Of a stretch of DNA of 45,433 nt, positions 1 through 7,987 are shown in pieces. The notes below the pieces were generated by a model. That model was not told the origin of the DNA, made no database searches, and saw nothing but the letters and a program-made list of their open reading frames with translations. The translations under genes were made by a program, and so were the position numbers. This DNA is from Oscillatoriaceae cyanobacterium M33_DOE_052 (GTDB lineage Bacteria > Cyanobacteriota > Cyanobacteriia > Cyanobacteriales > Laspinemataceae), in contig DVDU01000160.1 in NCBI GenBank assembly GCA_015296065.1, positions 1 through 45,433 of the forward strand, in the 5' to 3' direction. The stretch's first letter is position 1. Each line of letters begins with the position of its first letter.

Positions 1-317
1 CAACCCCTTTCTCCCAAAAAGGGAGAAAGGGGAGTAATACTGGGATTTCCCCGTGTTCTGGTCTCCCCTCTCCCTACCTGGGAGAGGGGACGGGGGTGAG
101 GGCAATATCGAGTGGTTCATTTTTATTTGAAATGACTATATCCCACTTTTGTAGGGGCAGAGCATCAGTGGATTAAGTCGGGAGCATCCCGATTTTGTCA
201 ATCAGTATCGCCCCTACTTAACACATTGCCCTCACCCTAAATCCCTCGACCAAAAAGGGAGAGGGACTTTGAAGATTTACCACATTTTTTGAGAACAAGC
301 TGTAAATCAGTTAAGTA
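1..317. repeat. Intergenic region with CTCTCCC-type palindromic repeats
   Basis: No gene is seen in this stretch. It holds two palindromic copies of a dispersed repeat (about 5-34, a CCCTTTCTCCC arm facing GGGAGAAAGGGG, and about 61-97, CCCTCTCCC facing GGGAGAGGGG) and a third degenerate copy near 236-270 (CCTCGACC, AAAAAGGGAGAGGG). The same family recurs near 13.92-14.03, 18.37-18.41, 26.16-26.20 and 29.74-29.93 kb. It lies downstream of the minus-strand gene that ends at 318, so it could also serve as a transcription end, but no U-tract follows the hairpins. Confidence 0.7.
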
Positions 318-2990
318 TTAGTCAGCCCTGACCCTAAATCTGGATCTGAGGGCGGATCCGGGATTTGAAGATTGACTTTGGAGAGCGCTACAATCAGTAG
401 GCATCTGCAAGCCGCTACGAGAGTGACTATTGGGTGCAGCAACCACCAGAAACACTTCTCCGGTTGGGCTCACTGCCCATGCCGTGGCTTCGATAATTTC
501 CTGACGGGTTTTTGGTGATGGTTGGTGATTGAGGACAGAATTCTGGGGGGTAGAATGGCGGGAAATTGGTATAACCGCCGCCGGTTCTACCCAATTTGTT
601 TCCCCCAAAGGTGCCACCAGTGGTTCGTAGGGGCTGGTGGGCAACCCGCCGCGTCCGACGATATAAAATTCATTCCCTGAGTCGGCTTGACAGCTCTGGG
701 TGACTAATTGGCTTTGGTCTTGTAGTTGTGAGGACAATTCCAGCAATCCTCCCGCTGGTTGCACATCGGGAGTGTTGATTTCTACGACGCCGCTAAAGCT
801 GGGACCGAGATTAGAGGTGGCAGTAATATCGCTTTCGGGGGTGAGTTGTTCGCGAAATTGAGTGCCGAAAATCCCTGTGGCAGAGATGTTGACTCGTCCG
901 CCAAAGCCAGCTTGGGCGTTGGCGGTGATGTCGCTATTTTCTAGGGCTACGAGATTGTCAGCGGCGATCGCGATATTGCCCCCATCGCTGTTATCTGCAT
1001 TGGTGGCGATCGTGCTTTGCCCTCGCAAGCGCAAATCTCTGGTTTGAATGGAGATATTCCCCCCCTGACCCGAGGCGGTAGAGGCGGAGAGGCTGCCCCC
1101 CGCTTCTAACCGAATCGAGTTGGCGACGATTTCCAAGGTGCCCGCATCTCCCGCCCCATTGTTCTGCAAGCCCCCAGCCACATTCAGGGATGCCCCTTCG
1201 CTGACGATTAACTCCCGAGTTTCAATTCTGATATTTCCCGCCGGAGAGTCGCTAACGCTGCGCGTAGCCACCACAGAGGCAACCTCAGTTTCTGGAGAAA
1301 TACCCCGCACTTCGATCGACTCGCTCGCCCTGAGAATAATATTCCCTCCAGCACCCCCCCCAACCACGAGGGATTCGATCGTCCCCCCAGAACCGCTAGT
1401 GATAAACGCCCCCTCAGAAATCACAATGCGGCGGGCATCGATTTCTATATTGCCTGCCCGCCCCGTACCCAAAAGACTGCTGCTAGAAAAACCAGTGATT
1501 CGCCCAACTGAACTGCCGCTCGCTGCCACGGTGTCGGCGTTAATGGTGATATTGCCACCCAACCCCGACCCCAAGGTTGTGGCTAAGATCGCCCCTCCAT
1601 TCACCAGCCGCAAAGTCCCGGTTTCGAGAACGATTTGGCCAGCATTGGCTGTGCTAAACGGCCCCGCACTAGAGATGGTGGCGGAACTATCGATATCGAT
1701 CGCGGATGCTCGCAGAATCATGTTGCCCCCTGCCCCTCTGGCATTGGTGGAGGTGCTGAGAAACGCCCCCTCTTTCATGGTCAGGTTTCCCGTTTCGATC
1801 GTCATTGTTCCCGCTCTACCGGCTCCCTGAGTCGAGAGAAGAATCCCGAATTGAATCTGGTTAGTCCTGAGCGTACCCGCTGAAGCTGAAAGCAAAATTT
1901 GCCGCAACGCCGCCGCTCCCAAGCCAGAGATTTCTACAGATTCCGGGGCACGGATGGTCAGACTTCCGGCATTTCCCGCACCTAAAGTTGTCGTAGAAAT
2001 CAAGGCGCTATTTTGCAATCGAAAGCGATCGGCCTCGATTTCCATCCCGCGTCCGTTGGTATCGCCAAAGGTGATCGCGAATATGCTGGCATCATCGCCT
2101 ATCTCTATCTCTCTACCGCGTAATCGAATCGAGCCACCGCCCAAGCCACTCACATTTAGAGTCGAGTTGCCTAAAATATCGATATTGCCGAAGGTGGCAA
2201 CACTAGCGTAATTAAAATCCAGTCCCGTCAGTGTAGGAGAAAAAGTCACTATGCCCCCACTGCCAATGCTAGCCAGTTTAATCTCCCCTTGCAATGCAGT
2301 CAAGTTACCACCTTCTAGCAAAATATCGCCACCCACTAAAGCTAAAGTCCGACCGGGCGCCACTTCTAAACCTGTATTAGTAGGTAAAGGCAAATCGCTC
2401 TGAGGATTTCGGGTGAGCGATTGAGAACGGTTGACAATTGCACCGGGATTTTCCCCGAATTGCAAGCCCAAAGGAACGCTGATGGTAAGTAACGGCTCTG
2501 TATTCATATCCGTGGCGCTGTAGAAACTGCCATCAGCAAATTGAATACGGCTGGCACTACTGGCGATAAATGACCCACCGATATTTAACTGGGCTCCCGG
2601 CCCAAAAACCATGCCAGCGGGATTGAGCAAAAATAGGTTAGCCGTACCATTAGCGCTAATCGTGCCATCAATATTAGAGACTTTCCCCCCCGTAACTCTA
2701 GTAATAATATGCTCGATTGTTCCAGCATTATTGAAAAGCGCTTCCGTGCCGCTAGGGATAGAAAAATCGGTGAAACTGTGAAATAAGTTGCCCCCGGATT
2801 GGGTGCCCCCTTCAATGCGAATCAGATTAGCTTCAGAGGTGACGGTACTATTATTTGGGAGCAGGGCATCTGGGATAACTTGCGCTCTTACCAAAGTGGG
2901 GCACATCGAGCTAAGCAAGAGGAATAAAAACCAAAACCCCTTGTTCTCGGATCTAACTAATTTTCTGGGTTGCTCTAATGACTCGTTCAT
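318..2990 (-). CDS. Filamentous haemagglutinin N-terminal domain protein (TPS-type exoprotein)
   Basis: Secreted protein of the two-partner-secretion (TpsA) type, expected to be exported by an outer-membrane TpsB transporter; no TpsB gene is in the window. I place the start at the ATG of MNESLEQPRK (890 aa), because this puts a signal peptide (hydrophobic FWFLFLLLSS ending near VRAQ) close to the N-terminus; a start 45 bases upstream would give 905 aa. After the signal peptide comes a haemagglutination-activity domain with the typical LFLLNPAGMVFGPGAQLNIGGSF stretch near residues 120-145. The rest, to about residue 750, is repetitive beta-helix-like sequence rich in GNI, GGNI and LEIVANSIRLEAGGS-type strands. 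The C-terminal 150 residues contain CQADSGNEFYIVGRGGLP, a tail common in cyanobacterial members. Function (adhesion or surface structure) is inferred from the family only. Confidence 0.88.
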   Translation of the reverse strand: MNESLEQPRKLVRSENKGFWFLFLLLSSMCPTLVRAQVIPDALLPNNSTVTSEANLIRIEGGTQSGGNLFHSFTDFSIPSGTEALFNNAGTIEHIITRVTGGKVSNIDGTISANGTANLFLLNPAGMVFGPGAQLNIGGSFIASSASRIQFADGSFYSATDMNTEPLLTISVPLGLQFGENPGAIVNRSQSLTRNPQSDLPLPTNTGLEVAPGRTLALVGGDILLEGGNLTALQGEIKLASIGSGGIVTFSPTLTGLDFNYASVATFGNIDILGNSTLNVSGLGGGSIRLRGREIEIGDDASIFAITFGDTNGRGMEIEADRFRLQNSALISTTTLGAGNAGSLTIRAPESVEISGLGAAALRQILLSASAGTLRTNQIQFGILLSTQGAGRAGTMTIETGNLTMKEGAFLSTSTNARGAGGNMILRASAIDIDSSATISSAGPFSTANAGQIVLETGTLRLVNGGAILATTLGSGLGGNITINADTVAASGSSVGRITGFSSSSLLGTGRAGNIEIDARRIVISEGAFITSGSGGTIESLVVGGGAGGNIILRASESIEVRGISPETEVASVVATRSVSDSPAGNIRIETRELIVSEGASLNVAGGLQNNGAGDAGTLEIVANSIRLEAGGSLSASTASGQGGNISIQTRDLRLRGQSTIATNADNSDGGNIAIAADNLVALENSDITANAQAGFGGRVNISATGIFGTQFREQLTPESDITATSNLGPSFSGVVEINTPDVQPAGGLLELSSQLQDQSQLVTQSCQADSGNEFYIVGRGGLPTSPYEPLVAPLGETNWVEPAAVIPISRHSTPQNSVLNHQPSPKTRQEIIEATAWAVSPTGEVFLVVAAPNSHSRSGLQMPTDCSALQSQSSNPGSALRSRFRVRAD

Positions 2991-3120
2991 GGTTAATTGT
3001 TGGTAAAAATTTTTCCGGCTACACCAGCACCCCAATTTTCGATTTTTTATCCCTTACCAATCCCCAAGACTCACACCAGTATGGCGCCAATCTTACTTTA
3101 TAGCTAGCTATATGTAAACC

Positions 3121-3193
3121 GAGCCTCCCAGTGAGGAGTTATGATGGTGGTGTGGGAGCCCTGGAGGCTCTGATTATTTCCCGGTGGGGAAAT
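3121..3193 (+). other. Two adjacent hairpins upstream of a small ORF
   Basis: GAGCCTCC at 3121-3128 is perfectly complementary to GGAGGCTC at 3163-3170. It is followed by a second hairpin, ATTTCCC at 3176-3182 pairing with GGGAAAT at 3187-3193 over a GGTG loop. The pair sits about 30 bases upstream of a small ORF with a GGGAG ribosome-binding site. It could be a structured leader, a small RNA or another dispersed repeat; I do not recognise the class. Confidence 0.35.
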
Positions 3194-3224
3194 ATGGCGA
3201 TCGCTATCGACGAAGGGAGACACC

Positions 3225-3404
3225 ATGACTGATGCTATGGCCGATGTTTGGGGATGGGCTGCCAGTGGAGTCTCAACCAGGGACGCAACAATTGCCCTCA
3301 AGTTACGACCAAAGAGGAATCACCGATCCAATCAGTCAGTAATAAATTTAAGACTCTCGATAATTAGGCTGATAAAATCACCCAATTTTCTTTTCACACC
3401 ATAG
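3225..3404 (+). CDS. Possible small protein, 59 aa
   Basis: A 59-codon ORF begins MTDAMADVWGWAASG and runs in a basic second half to NFLFTP. A purine-rich GAAGGGAGA lies 5-14 bases before the ATG, and two hairpins lie just upstream. It falls in the 415-base gap between the haemagglutinin gene and the first kinase. I do not recognise the sequence. Codon use gives no clear answer at this length, so it may be spurious. Confidence 0.25.
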   Translation: MTDAMADVWGWAASGVSTRDATIALKLRPKRNHRSNQSVINLRLSIIRLIKSPNFLFTP

Positions 3405-3450
3405 CCAAGGAATTATTTTAGCACATATCAATTTATCCTGCCTAGCCAAT

Positions 3451-5163
3451 ATGAGCAATTTACCAGATTTTGCCGCTTACGGCTATCAAGTAGAAGGAGA
3501 ACTGGGGCGCAATCGCGCTGGGGGACGCATTACCTACTTGGCCACAGCCACATCTACCCAGCAAGCGGTAGTAATTAAGCAATTTCAATTCGCCGTTGCC
3601 AGCTCCGACTGGTCGGGATACAAAGCCCATGAGCGGGAAATTGAGGTTTTGCGTGCCCTGAATCATCCCGGTATTCCTCGGTATTTAAACTCGTTTGAGA
3701 CGAAAGATGGCTTTTGTATGGTGCAGGAGTACAAAAAGGCGCCGTCTTTGGCTGTCAAACGCAGTTTTGCAGCGGCAGAGGTCAAGCAAATAGCTGTGGA
3801 AGTGTTACAAATCCTGGTTTATCTGCAAAGTCAAACGCCGCCGATTATTCATCGAGATATTAAGCCGGAAAATATTTTGGTGGATGATAAGCTGAATGTT
3901 TATTTAGTTGACTTCGGTTTTGCCCGCGCTGGTGATGGCGAAATAGCTCATAGCAGTATGGTGAAAGGCACGATGGGTTTTATGCCCCCAGAGCAGCTAT
4001 TCAACCGCCAGTTAACTTTGGCCTCGGATTTGTACGGTTTGGGGGCGACTTTGATTTGTTTGCTCACGGGGACTAAATCCACGAATATCGCGGATTTGTT
4101 GGATGAAAATTATCGGATAGAATTCAGAAATTTGCTGCCCAAAGTGAGTATCCGCTGGATTTGGTGGCTGGAAACGATGGTACAACCGGGGATAGCAGAG
4201 CGTTATCCTGATGCAGCGGCGGCAATGGCAGCTTTAGAGCCGATTTATGTGAACCGAACCCCGGAGGTAAGGATTACTCCAGAGCGGTTGGAGTTGAAAG
4301 CGACACAGATTGGGGAAAAGTTAATTGCCAGCGTCAATGTGACGAATTTTGTGCCAGATACGGTGTTGCAAGGGACTTGGGAACTGGGAGAAGATAGCTG
4401 GATTTCCGTATCACCAAGACAGTTTGAGGGGAACGCGGTTAAGTGCGAAATTGTGGTGGAAACGGAGTGGCTGCGGGCGGGTCAATTGTACCAACGGGAG
4501 TTATGTTTAAAAAGTAATGCGGTGCCAGAGAGTGCCCCAATGTTACTGGTGCTGGAAACTGCCCCAGTGCCTTTACAACGGCGGCAAATACCAGGGAGTT
4601 GGTTGGGGTTGTTGTTCGCCACTGCCTCTGGTGGCACTCTGATGGGCAGTCTGGTACAGGCGCAGCAGTTATCATTGTTGGTGTGGTTTGTGCTGTCGGC
4701 GAGTACGATCGGCTATGGGGTTTTGTCTCGGGTTTATGACTCCCAACGGCGTAACACCTCTATAATCAAACTAGCGGCGGCTTGTGGTATCACCGTGGTG
4801 GCGGCGGCGATCGCCGGTTTCACCCTCGGTATCGCCGCAGGCGCCACCTTCACCGGTGCTGGCCAAACCGCCATCACCATCACCACCAGCATTGCCGTGG
4901 GCATGACTTGGCTTCTCGCCACCCACAGCATCAAAAAGGACTTTGGCAGTGCGATCGCCATGATTATTTCCTTACTCACCGCCGCCAGTGGTATTAACCT
5001 GGGAATTGGATTAAAACTGCCCTCTTTATCATCATTTCTCATTATCGCCGCCGTTACCGGTTTACCGGTTCTCGCTTTAAAACTCAGCCTCCCAGTCATT
5101 TATCAATACCGCCTCGCCCAATATCGGCGCGCTGAAATCCGTTTAATCAAATCATTAAATTAG
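3451..5163 (+). CDS. Membrane-anchored Ser/Thr protein kinase (paralogue 1)
   Basis: Bacterial Hanks-type (eukaryotic-like) kinase, 570 aa. The kinase domain spans about residues 10-270: glycine loop ELGRNRAGGRITYLA, invariant K43 (VVIKQF), HRD at 134-136 within HRDIKPEN, DFG at 154-156, and a GTMGFMPPEQ activation-segment end, so all catalytic residues are present. Residues about 275-375 form a beta-rich domain (TPERLELKATQIGEKLIASV) of the kind that in cyanobacterial kinases resembles an immunoglobulin-like fold. The C-terminal 190 residues hold about five or six hydrophobic segments, so the kinase domain should be cytoplasmic and tethered to the membrane. It is followed at 87 bases by a close paralogue in the same orientation, with a palindromic repeat between them. 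Substrate is unknown. Confidence 0.92.
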   Translation: MSNLPDFAAYGYQVEGELGRNRAGGRITYLATATSTQQAVVIKQFQFAVASSDWSGYKAHEREIEVLRALNHPGIPRYLNSFETKDGFCMVQEYKKAPSLAVKRSFAAAEVKQIAVEVLQILVYLQSQTPPIIHRDIKPENILVDDKLNVYLVDFGFARAGDGEIAHSSMVKGTMGFMPPEQLFNRQLTLASDLYGLGATLICLLTGTKSTNIADLLDENYRIEFRNLLPKVSIRWIWWLETMVQPGIAERYPDAAAAMAALEPIYVNRTPEVRITPERLELKATQIGEKLIASVNVTNFVPDTVLQGTWELGEDSWISVSPRQFEGNAVKCEIVVETEWLRAGQLYQRELCLKSNAVPESAPMLLVLETAPVPLQRRQIPGSWLGLLFATASGGTLMGSLVQAQQLSLLVWFVLSASTIGYGVLSRVYDSQRRNTSIIKLAAACGITVVAAAIAGFTLGIAAGATFTGAGQTAITITTSIAVGMTWLLATHSIKKDFGSAIAMIISLLTAASGINLGIGLKLPSLSSFLIIAAVTGLPVLALKLSLPVIYQYRLAQYRRAEIRLIKSLN

Positions 5164-5184
5164 GTTTTTATTTGGGCTTTTCTG

Positions 5185-5242
5185 AGGTTGGTAGTTGGGC
5201 TTTAGCCCTTCGGAATTTGGGCTAAAGCCCAACTACCAACCT
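5185..5242. repeat. GTAGTTGGGCTTTAGCCC palindrome
   Basis: Left arm GGTTGGTAGTTGGGCTTTAG and its exact inverse on the right surround a short centre (TTCGGAATTTG), filling the gap between the two kinase genes. Further copies or half copies occur at 18309-18333, 22907-23030, 23355-23410, 28053-28110, 34736-34856 and 38219-38243. The family looks like a non-coding, MITE- or REP-like repeat. Confidence 0.8.
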
Positions 5243-5249
5243 TGAACAA

Positions 5250-7280
5250 ATGACAATTGACTTTAGGACAGGTGACAAAGTGACTAACAAAACAAACACA
5301 ATCGCCACTCAGGGCTATCAAATTATCCGAGAACTGGGCCACAACCGTGCTGGGGGTAGAGTCACCTATCTAGCCACTAATCATCCTGAAGCACAGGACA
5401 TAGCCCAAGAAGAGCTAGTAGTCATCAAAGAATTTCAATTCGCCAGTGCCAGCAATGGCACCTGGGAAATCTACGACGAATATCAACGCGAAATTCAAGT
5501 TTTGCAAGGACTCAATCATCCCGGCATTCCCCGCTATCTCGACTCGTTCCAAACTGACGCGGGTTTCTGCCTCGTCCAAGAATATAAAGAAGCTCCCCCC
5601 CTCAGCCTCAGTGGCAGCATCTGGAAGCCAGAGCAAATCAAGCAAATTGCTATTGATATTTTAGAAATTATATCTTATCTGCAAAACCGGCTGCCTTTGG
5701 TGATTCATCGGGATATCAAACCAGAAAATATTTTAGTCGCCCAACATCAACTATTAGGCGGCGAAATCGACAATAAACAAATAGATGTTTATTTAGTAGA
5801 TTTCGGCTTTGCCCGCATCGGCCAAGACCCAGTAGCCATCAGCAGTATGGTGAAAGGCACTATGGGATTTATGCCGCCAGAGCAGATTTTTAACCGGGAG
5901 CTGACCGCTGCATCAGACCTTTATGGTGTGGGGGCAACCCTTATCTGCTTGCTGACGGGGACGAAATCCCAAGATATTGGCAACTTAATTGACCAAAATT
6001 ATCGGATTCACTTTCAATCTTTGTTACCGAAAGTCAGCCGGGAGTTTAGCCGCTGGCTGGAAAAAATGGTGGAACCGAAACCACAAAACCGGTTTGCTGA
6101 TGCTGATGCGGCTTTGGCGGCGTTGAAACCTTTATCGGTGGTATCGGTGCCCAAAGTGCGGTTCAGTAGCAAAATGGTGCAGTTAGAAGCTGCTAATTTA
6201 GGAGAAATCGCCACGGCCACCATTACCGTGCAAAATACCAATCGCGGCATGACTCTGGCGGGGAAGTGGAAAGTAGCGGCGCATCCTCACGACCCGAAGG
6301 TAAAGCCACCGGGACACGCTTGGATTGCGGTGACGCCCCAGAGATTTCGGGGCAATAAAACTGAATGTCAAATTGCCGTGGATACGGGGCAGTTGCTGGC
6401 AGGGAAAAGTTATACCAGACAGCTTTTGTTAGAGGTAAATGGGGGATTGGAATCGCACCAGATTAAGCTGAAAGTGAAGACACCCCCCCTTTCTACGGCG
6501 AGGACGGATTTGCCTTATGGTTGGTTGTTGCTGTTGGCGGTATTGGGTGTGAATACGATGTGGACTTGGGGCGCCAATTTTGTGGGGGAGATGTTGGCGC
6601 AATTGGGGCGGATGTATTTTGGGGCGTTGGTGGTGATCTTGATTTGGGTGGGGATGGCGGCGCATCGGGCGATCAACCTTGAACCCCCCGCCGCCAAAAT
6701 TGGCGCCAAAACTGGAGCGATCGCTGGCGTCTTGACGATCGAGCTATTCTTACTCCTCAGTGGTGACATCAGCCAATGGTGGGAGCAGGGGATGGTGATA
6801 GCCACCCTAGGGGGGATATTAGGAGGATTGGCGGCGGCTTTGACAGAAACTGGGAGCTGGAATTTGACCCTCAACCGGGCTCAACAAAAGGCAAAGCAAC
6901 TGGCGGGAGTGGTGGCGGGGGTCATGGTGGGGGTTGGACCAGTCGCATCACACCTGGACTGGGTGCCTTTAGGTCTGGGGTTTGTGGTTTGGTATGCGGT
7001 GGCGGTGGGTTTGGCAGCCTTGGCGGGATTGGTGGTATCGTTGGTGTCCGCCAAAGGATTTGGGGAGCGGGAAGCTATAGGAATTTCTCTGGCGACAACA
7101 GTGGCGGGACTCTTGGTGGGAATTCTCGCGCAGGTGGGTTGGCATTCATTAACCATCTGGTCCTTGTTGGGGTTGGTGGGCAGTGTGGTGCCCCTGGGTT
7201 ACATTATTTATCAAACTCAGGCGCGATCGGCCATCGTCACCCGCTACCGAATGCGTGAACCCAACCTCATCAAACCCTAA
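5250..7280 (+). CDS. Membrane-anchored Ser/Thr protein kinase (paralogue 2)
   Basis: 676-aa paralogue of the preceding kinase with the same domain order. The kinase domain has ELGHNRAGGRVTYLA, a VVIKEF lysine, HRDIKPENILV, a 13-residue insertion (QHQLLGGEIDNKQ) before VYLVDFGFAR, and GTMGFMPPEQ. Then comes a beta-rich domain with the shared NTNRGMTLAGKWKV region, and a longer hydrophobic C-terminal half with about seven membrane segments. The catalytic K, HRD and DFG are all present. The start used is the ATG of MTIDFRTGDK; a later start is possible because homology with paralogue 1 begins only at GYQIIREL. The stop codon overlaps, convergently, the stop of a truncated fibrillin-like fragment. 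The last 39 codons are part of the 289-bp direct repeat that bounds the island downstream. Confidence 0.9.
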   Translation: MTIDFRTGDKVTNKTNTIATQGYQIIRELGHNRAGGRVTYLATNHPEAQDIAQEELVVIKEFQFASASNGTWEIYDEYQREIQVLQGLNHPGIPRYLDSFQTDAGFCLVQEYKEAPPLSLSGSIWKPEQIKQIAIDILEIISYLQNRLPLVIHRDIKPENILVAQHQLLGGEIDNKQIDVYLVDFGFARIGQDPVAISSMVKGTMGFMPPEQIFNRELTAASDLYGVGATLICLLTGTKSQDIGNLIDQNYRIHFQSLLPKVSREFSRWLEKMVEPKPQNRFADADAALAALKPLSVVSVPKVRFSSKMVQLEAANLGEIATATITVQNTNRGMTLAGKWKVAAHPHDPKVKPPGHAWIAVTPQRFRGNKTECQIAVDTGQLLAGKSYTRQLLLEVNGGLESHQIKLKVKTPPLSTARTDLPYGWLLLLAVLGVNTMWTWGANFVGEMLAQLGRMYFGALVVILIWVGMAAHRAINLEPPAAKIGAKTGAIAGVLTIELFLLLSGDISQWWEQGMVIATLGGILGGLAAALTETGSWNLTLNRAQQKAKQLAGVVAGVMVGVGPVASHLDWVPLGLGFVVWYAVAVGLAALAGLVVSLVSAKGFGEREAIGISLATTVAGLLVGILAQVGWHSLTIWSLLGLVGSVVPLGYIIYQTQARSAIVTRYRMREPNLIKP

Positions 7281-7452
7281 TTAATTCTCCCCCAAAGTGC
7301 CAAACCGCCGCCCCGACCCCGCGCTGCGATAAATTCTGGCGTAACGATAAAATAAGCAAAAAACGCCTGTTTCTTCACAGTTTCTTGATAAAATTTCCCG
7401 TAGTCATCGCCGCCACCCCTGATAAAACTATTATACAGTTGCAAGCCAGCCA
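7164..7452. repeat. 289-bp direct repeat, left copy
   Basis: This segment, from TTGTTGGGGTTGG to GCAAGCCAGCCA, aligns without gaps to 13095-13383 (constant offset 5,931), with roughly 15 differences counted by eye. It covers the end of kinase paralogue 2 and, on the other strand, the last 57 codons of a fibrillin-like gene. Identity stops abruptly at 7452 where the island begins. Confidence 0.92.
7277..7452 (-). pseudogene. Truncated fibrillin-like gene, C-terminal 57 codons
   Basis: The minus strand encodes AGLQLYNSFIRGGGDDYGKF through GLALWGRIN and a TAG stop, matching the last 57 residues of the intact gene at 13208-13813. It is cut at 7452 and has no upstream coding region. It is a by-product of whatever event placed the four-gene island between two copies of this locus. 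Confidence 0.85.
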
Positions 7453-7481
7453 TTGACAATATCCCCTTGCACTGCTACATA
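7453..7481 (+). promoter_or_regulatory. Sigma70-type promoter of the island
   Basis: TTGACA at 7453-7458, a 17-base spacer and TACATA at 7476-7481 (or CATAAT at 7478-7483) lie 45 bases before the first island gene. The -35 box starts on the first base after the direct repeat, so the promoter belongs to the inserted segment. This is inferred from consensus only. Confidence 0.55.
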
Positions 7482-7526
7482 ATTGAGTAAGTAAAATTAA
7501 TCTCAAATCAACTATATAAGGTATCA

Positions 7527-7910
7527 ATGGCAGAAGTAATTCTGGATTTAGGCGAATGGGGGATCATTCTAGTTGAGTCCCCAGATCAGCATCTTTTATC
7601 GTCAGGGGACGATGCTACCGAAAAAACTGGATTTGTCGATACTATTCGTCAAACGGGGGGACAAATTCAAGCAGGGGCGGCAGATTTACTCAAGTTACCG
7701 CTAACAGGCTTGGCAAAGCTGTTGTTAGCCTCCCTGCCAGAGCCTTCCGCCAATGAACCTTATGAACTTGATGCCTTCTCAGTGGAGTTCAACTTGGGAA
7801 TTAAAGCTGAAAAGGGAGTGAATGCCGGGGCTGTGGCGAAGATAATGCCAGAGGGGGCCTTTAAATGTACTTATACCTGGAAGCGTAAGCCAAAGCCGCC
7901 TGGAGTGTGA
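7527..7910 (+). CDS. Trypsin-co-occurring domain (Trypco1-like, CU044_2847-type) protein
   Basis: 127-aa protein, first gene of a four-gene island. It starts MAEVILDLGEWGIILVE, has a middle region with TGFVDTIRQTGGQIQAGAADL, and ends with VEFNLGIKAEKGVNAGAVAK followed by FKCTYTWKRKP. That order (short strand, helical linker, then a [VE]xFG[LI]KxxAExGxxxAK-type segment and a TxTWKR end) matches the small Trypco1/CU044_2847 family as I recall it. The family is named for co-occurrence with trypsin-like proteases in predicted bacterial conflict systems, and the next gene here is such a protease, which supports the call. AAGG lies 8 bases before the ATG. It probably acts as an adaptor or regulator of the protease; the biochemical role is not established. 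Confidence 0.72.
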   Translation: MAEVILDLGEWGIILVESPDQHLLSSGDDATEKTGFVDTIRQTGGQIQAGAADLLKLPLTGLAKLLLASLPEPSANEPYELDAFSVEFNLGIKAEKGVNAGAVAKIMPEGAFKCTYTWKRKPKPPGV

Positions 7911-7987
7911 ATCAAATGCTGCAATACCCCAATGGCAGCGGAAATTGCTTGAATCATTGAAGACACCTGAAGGAGGTACATGAGTCT

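Noticed and set aside
1120-1830. 236-codon ORF on the plus strand inside the haemagglutinin gene
   Set aside because: A complement of repetitive beta-helix coding DNA with no recognisable domain; the minus-strand gene has signal peptide and family motifs.
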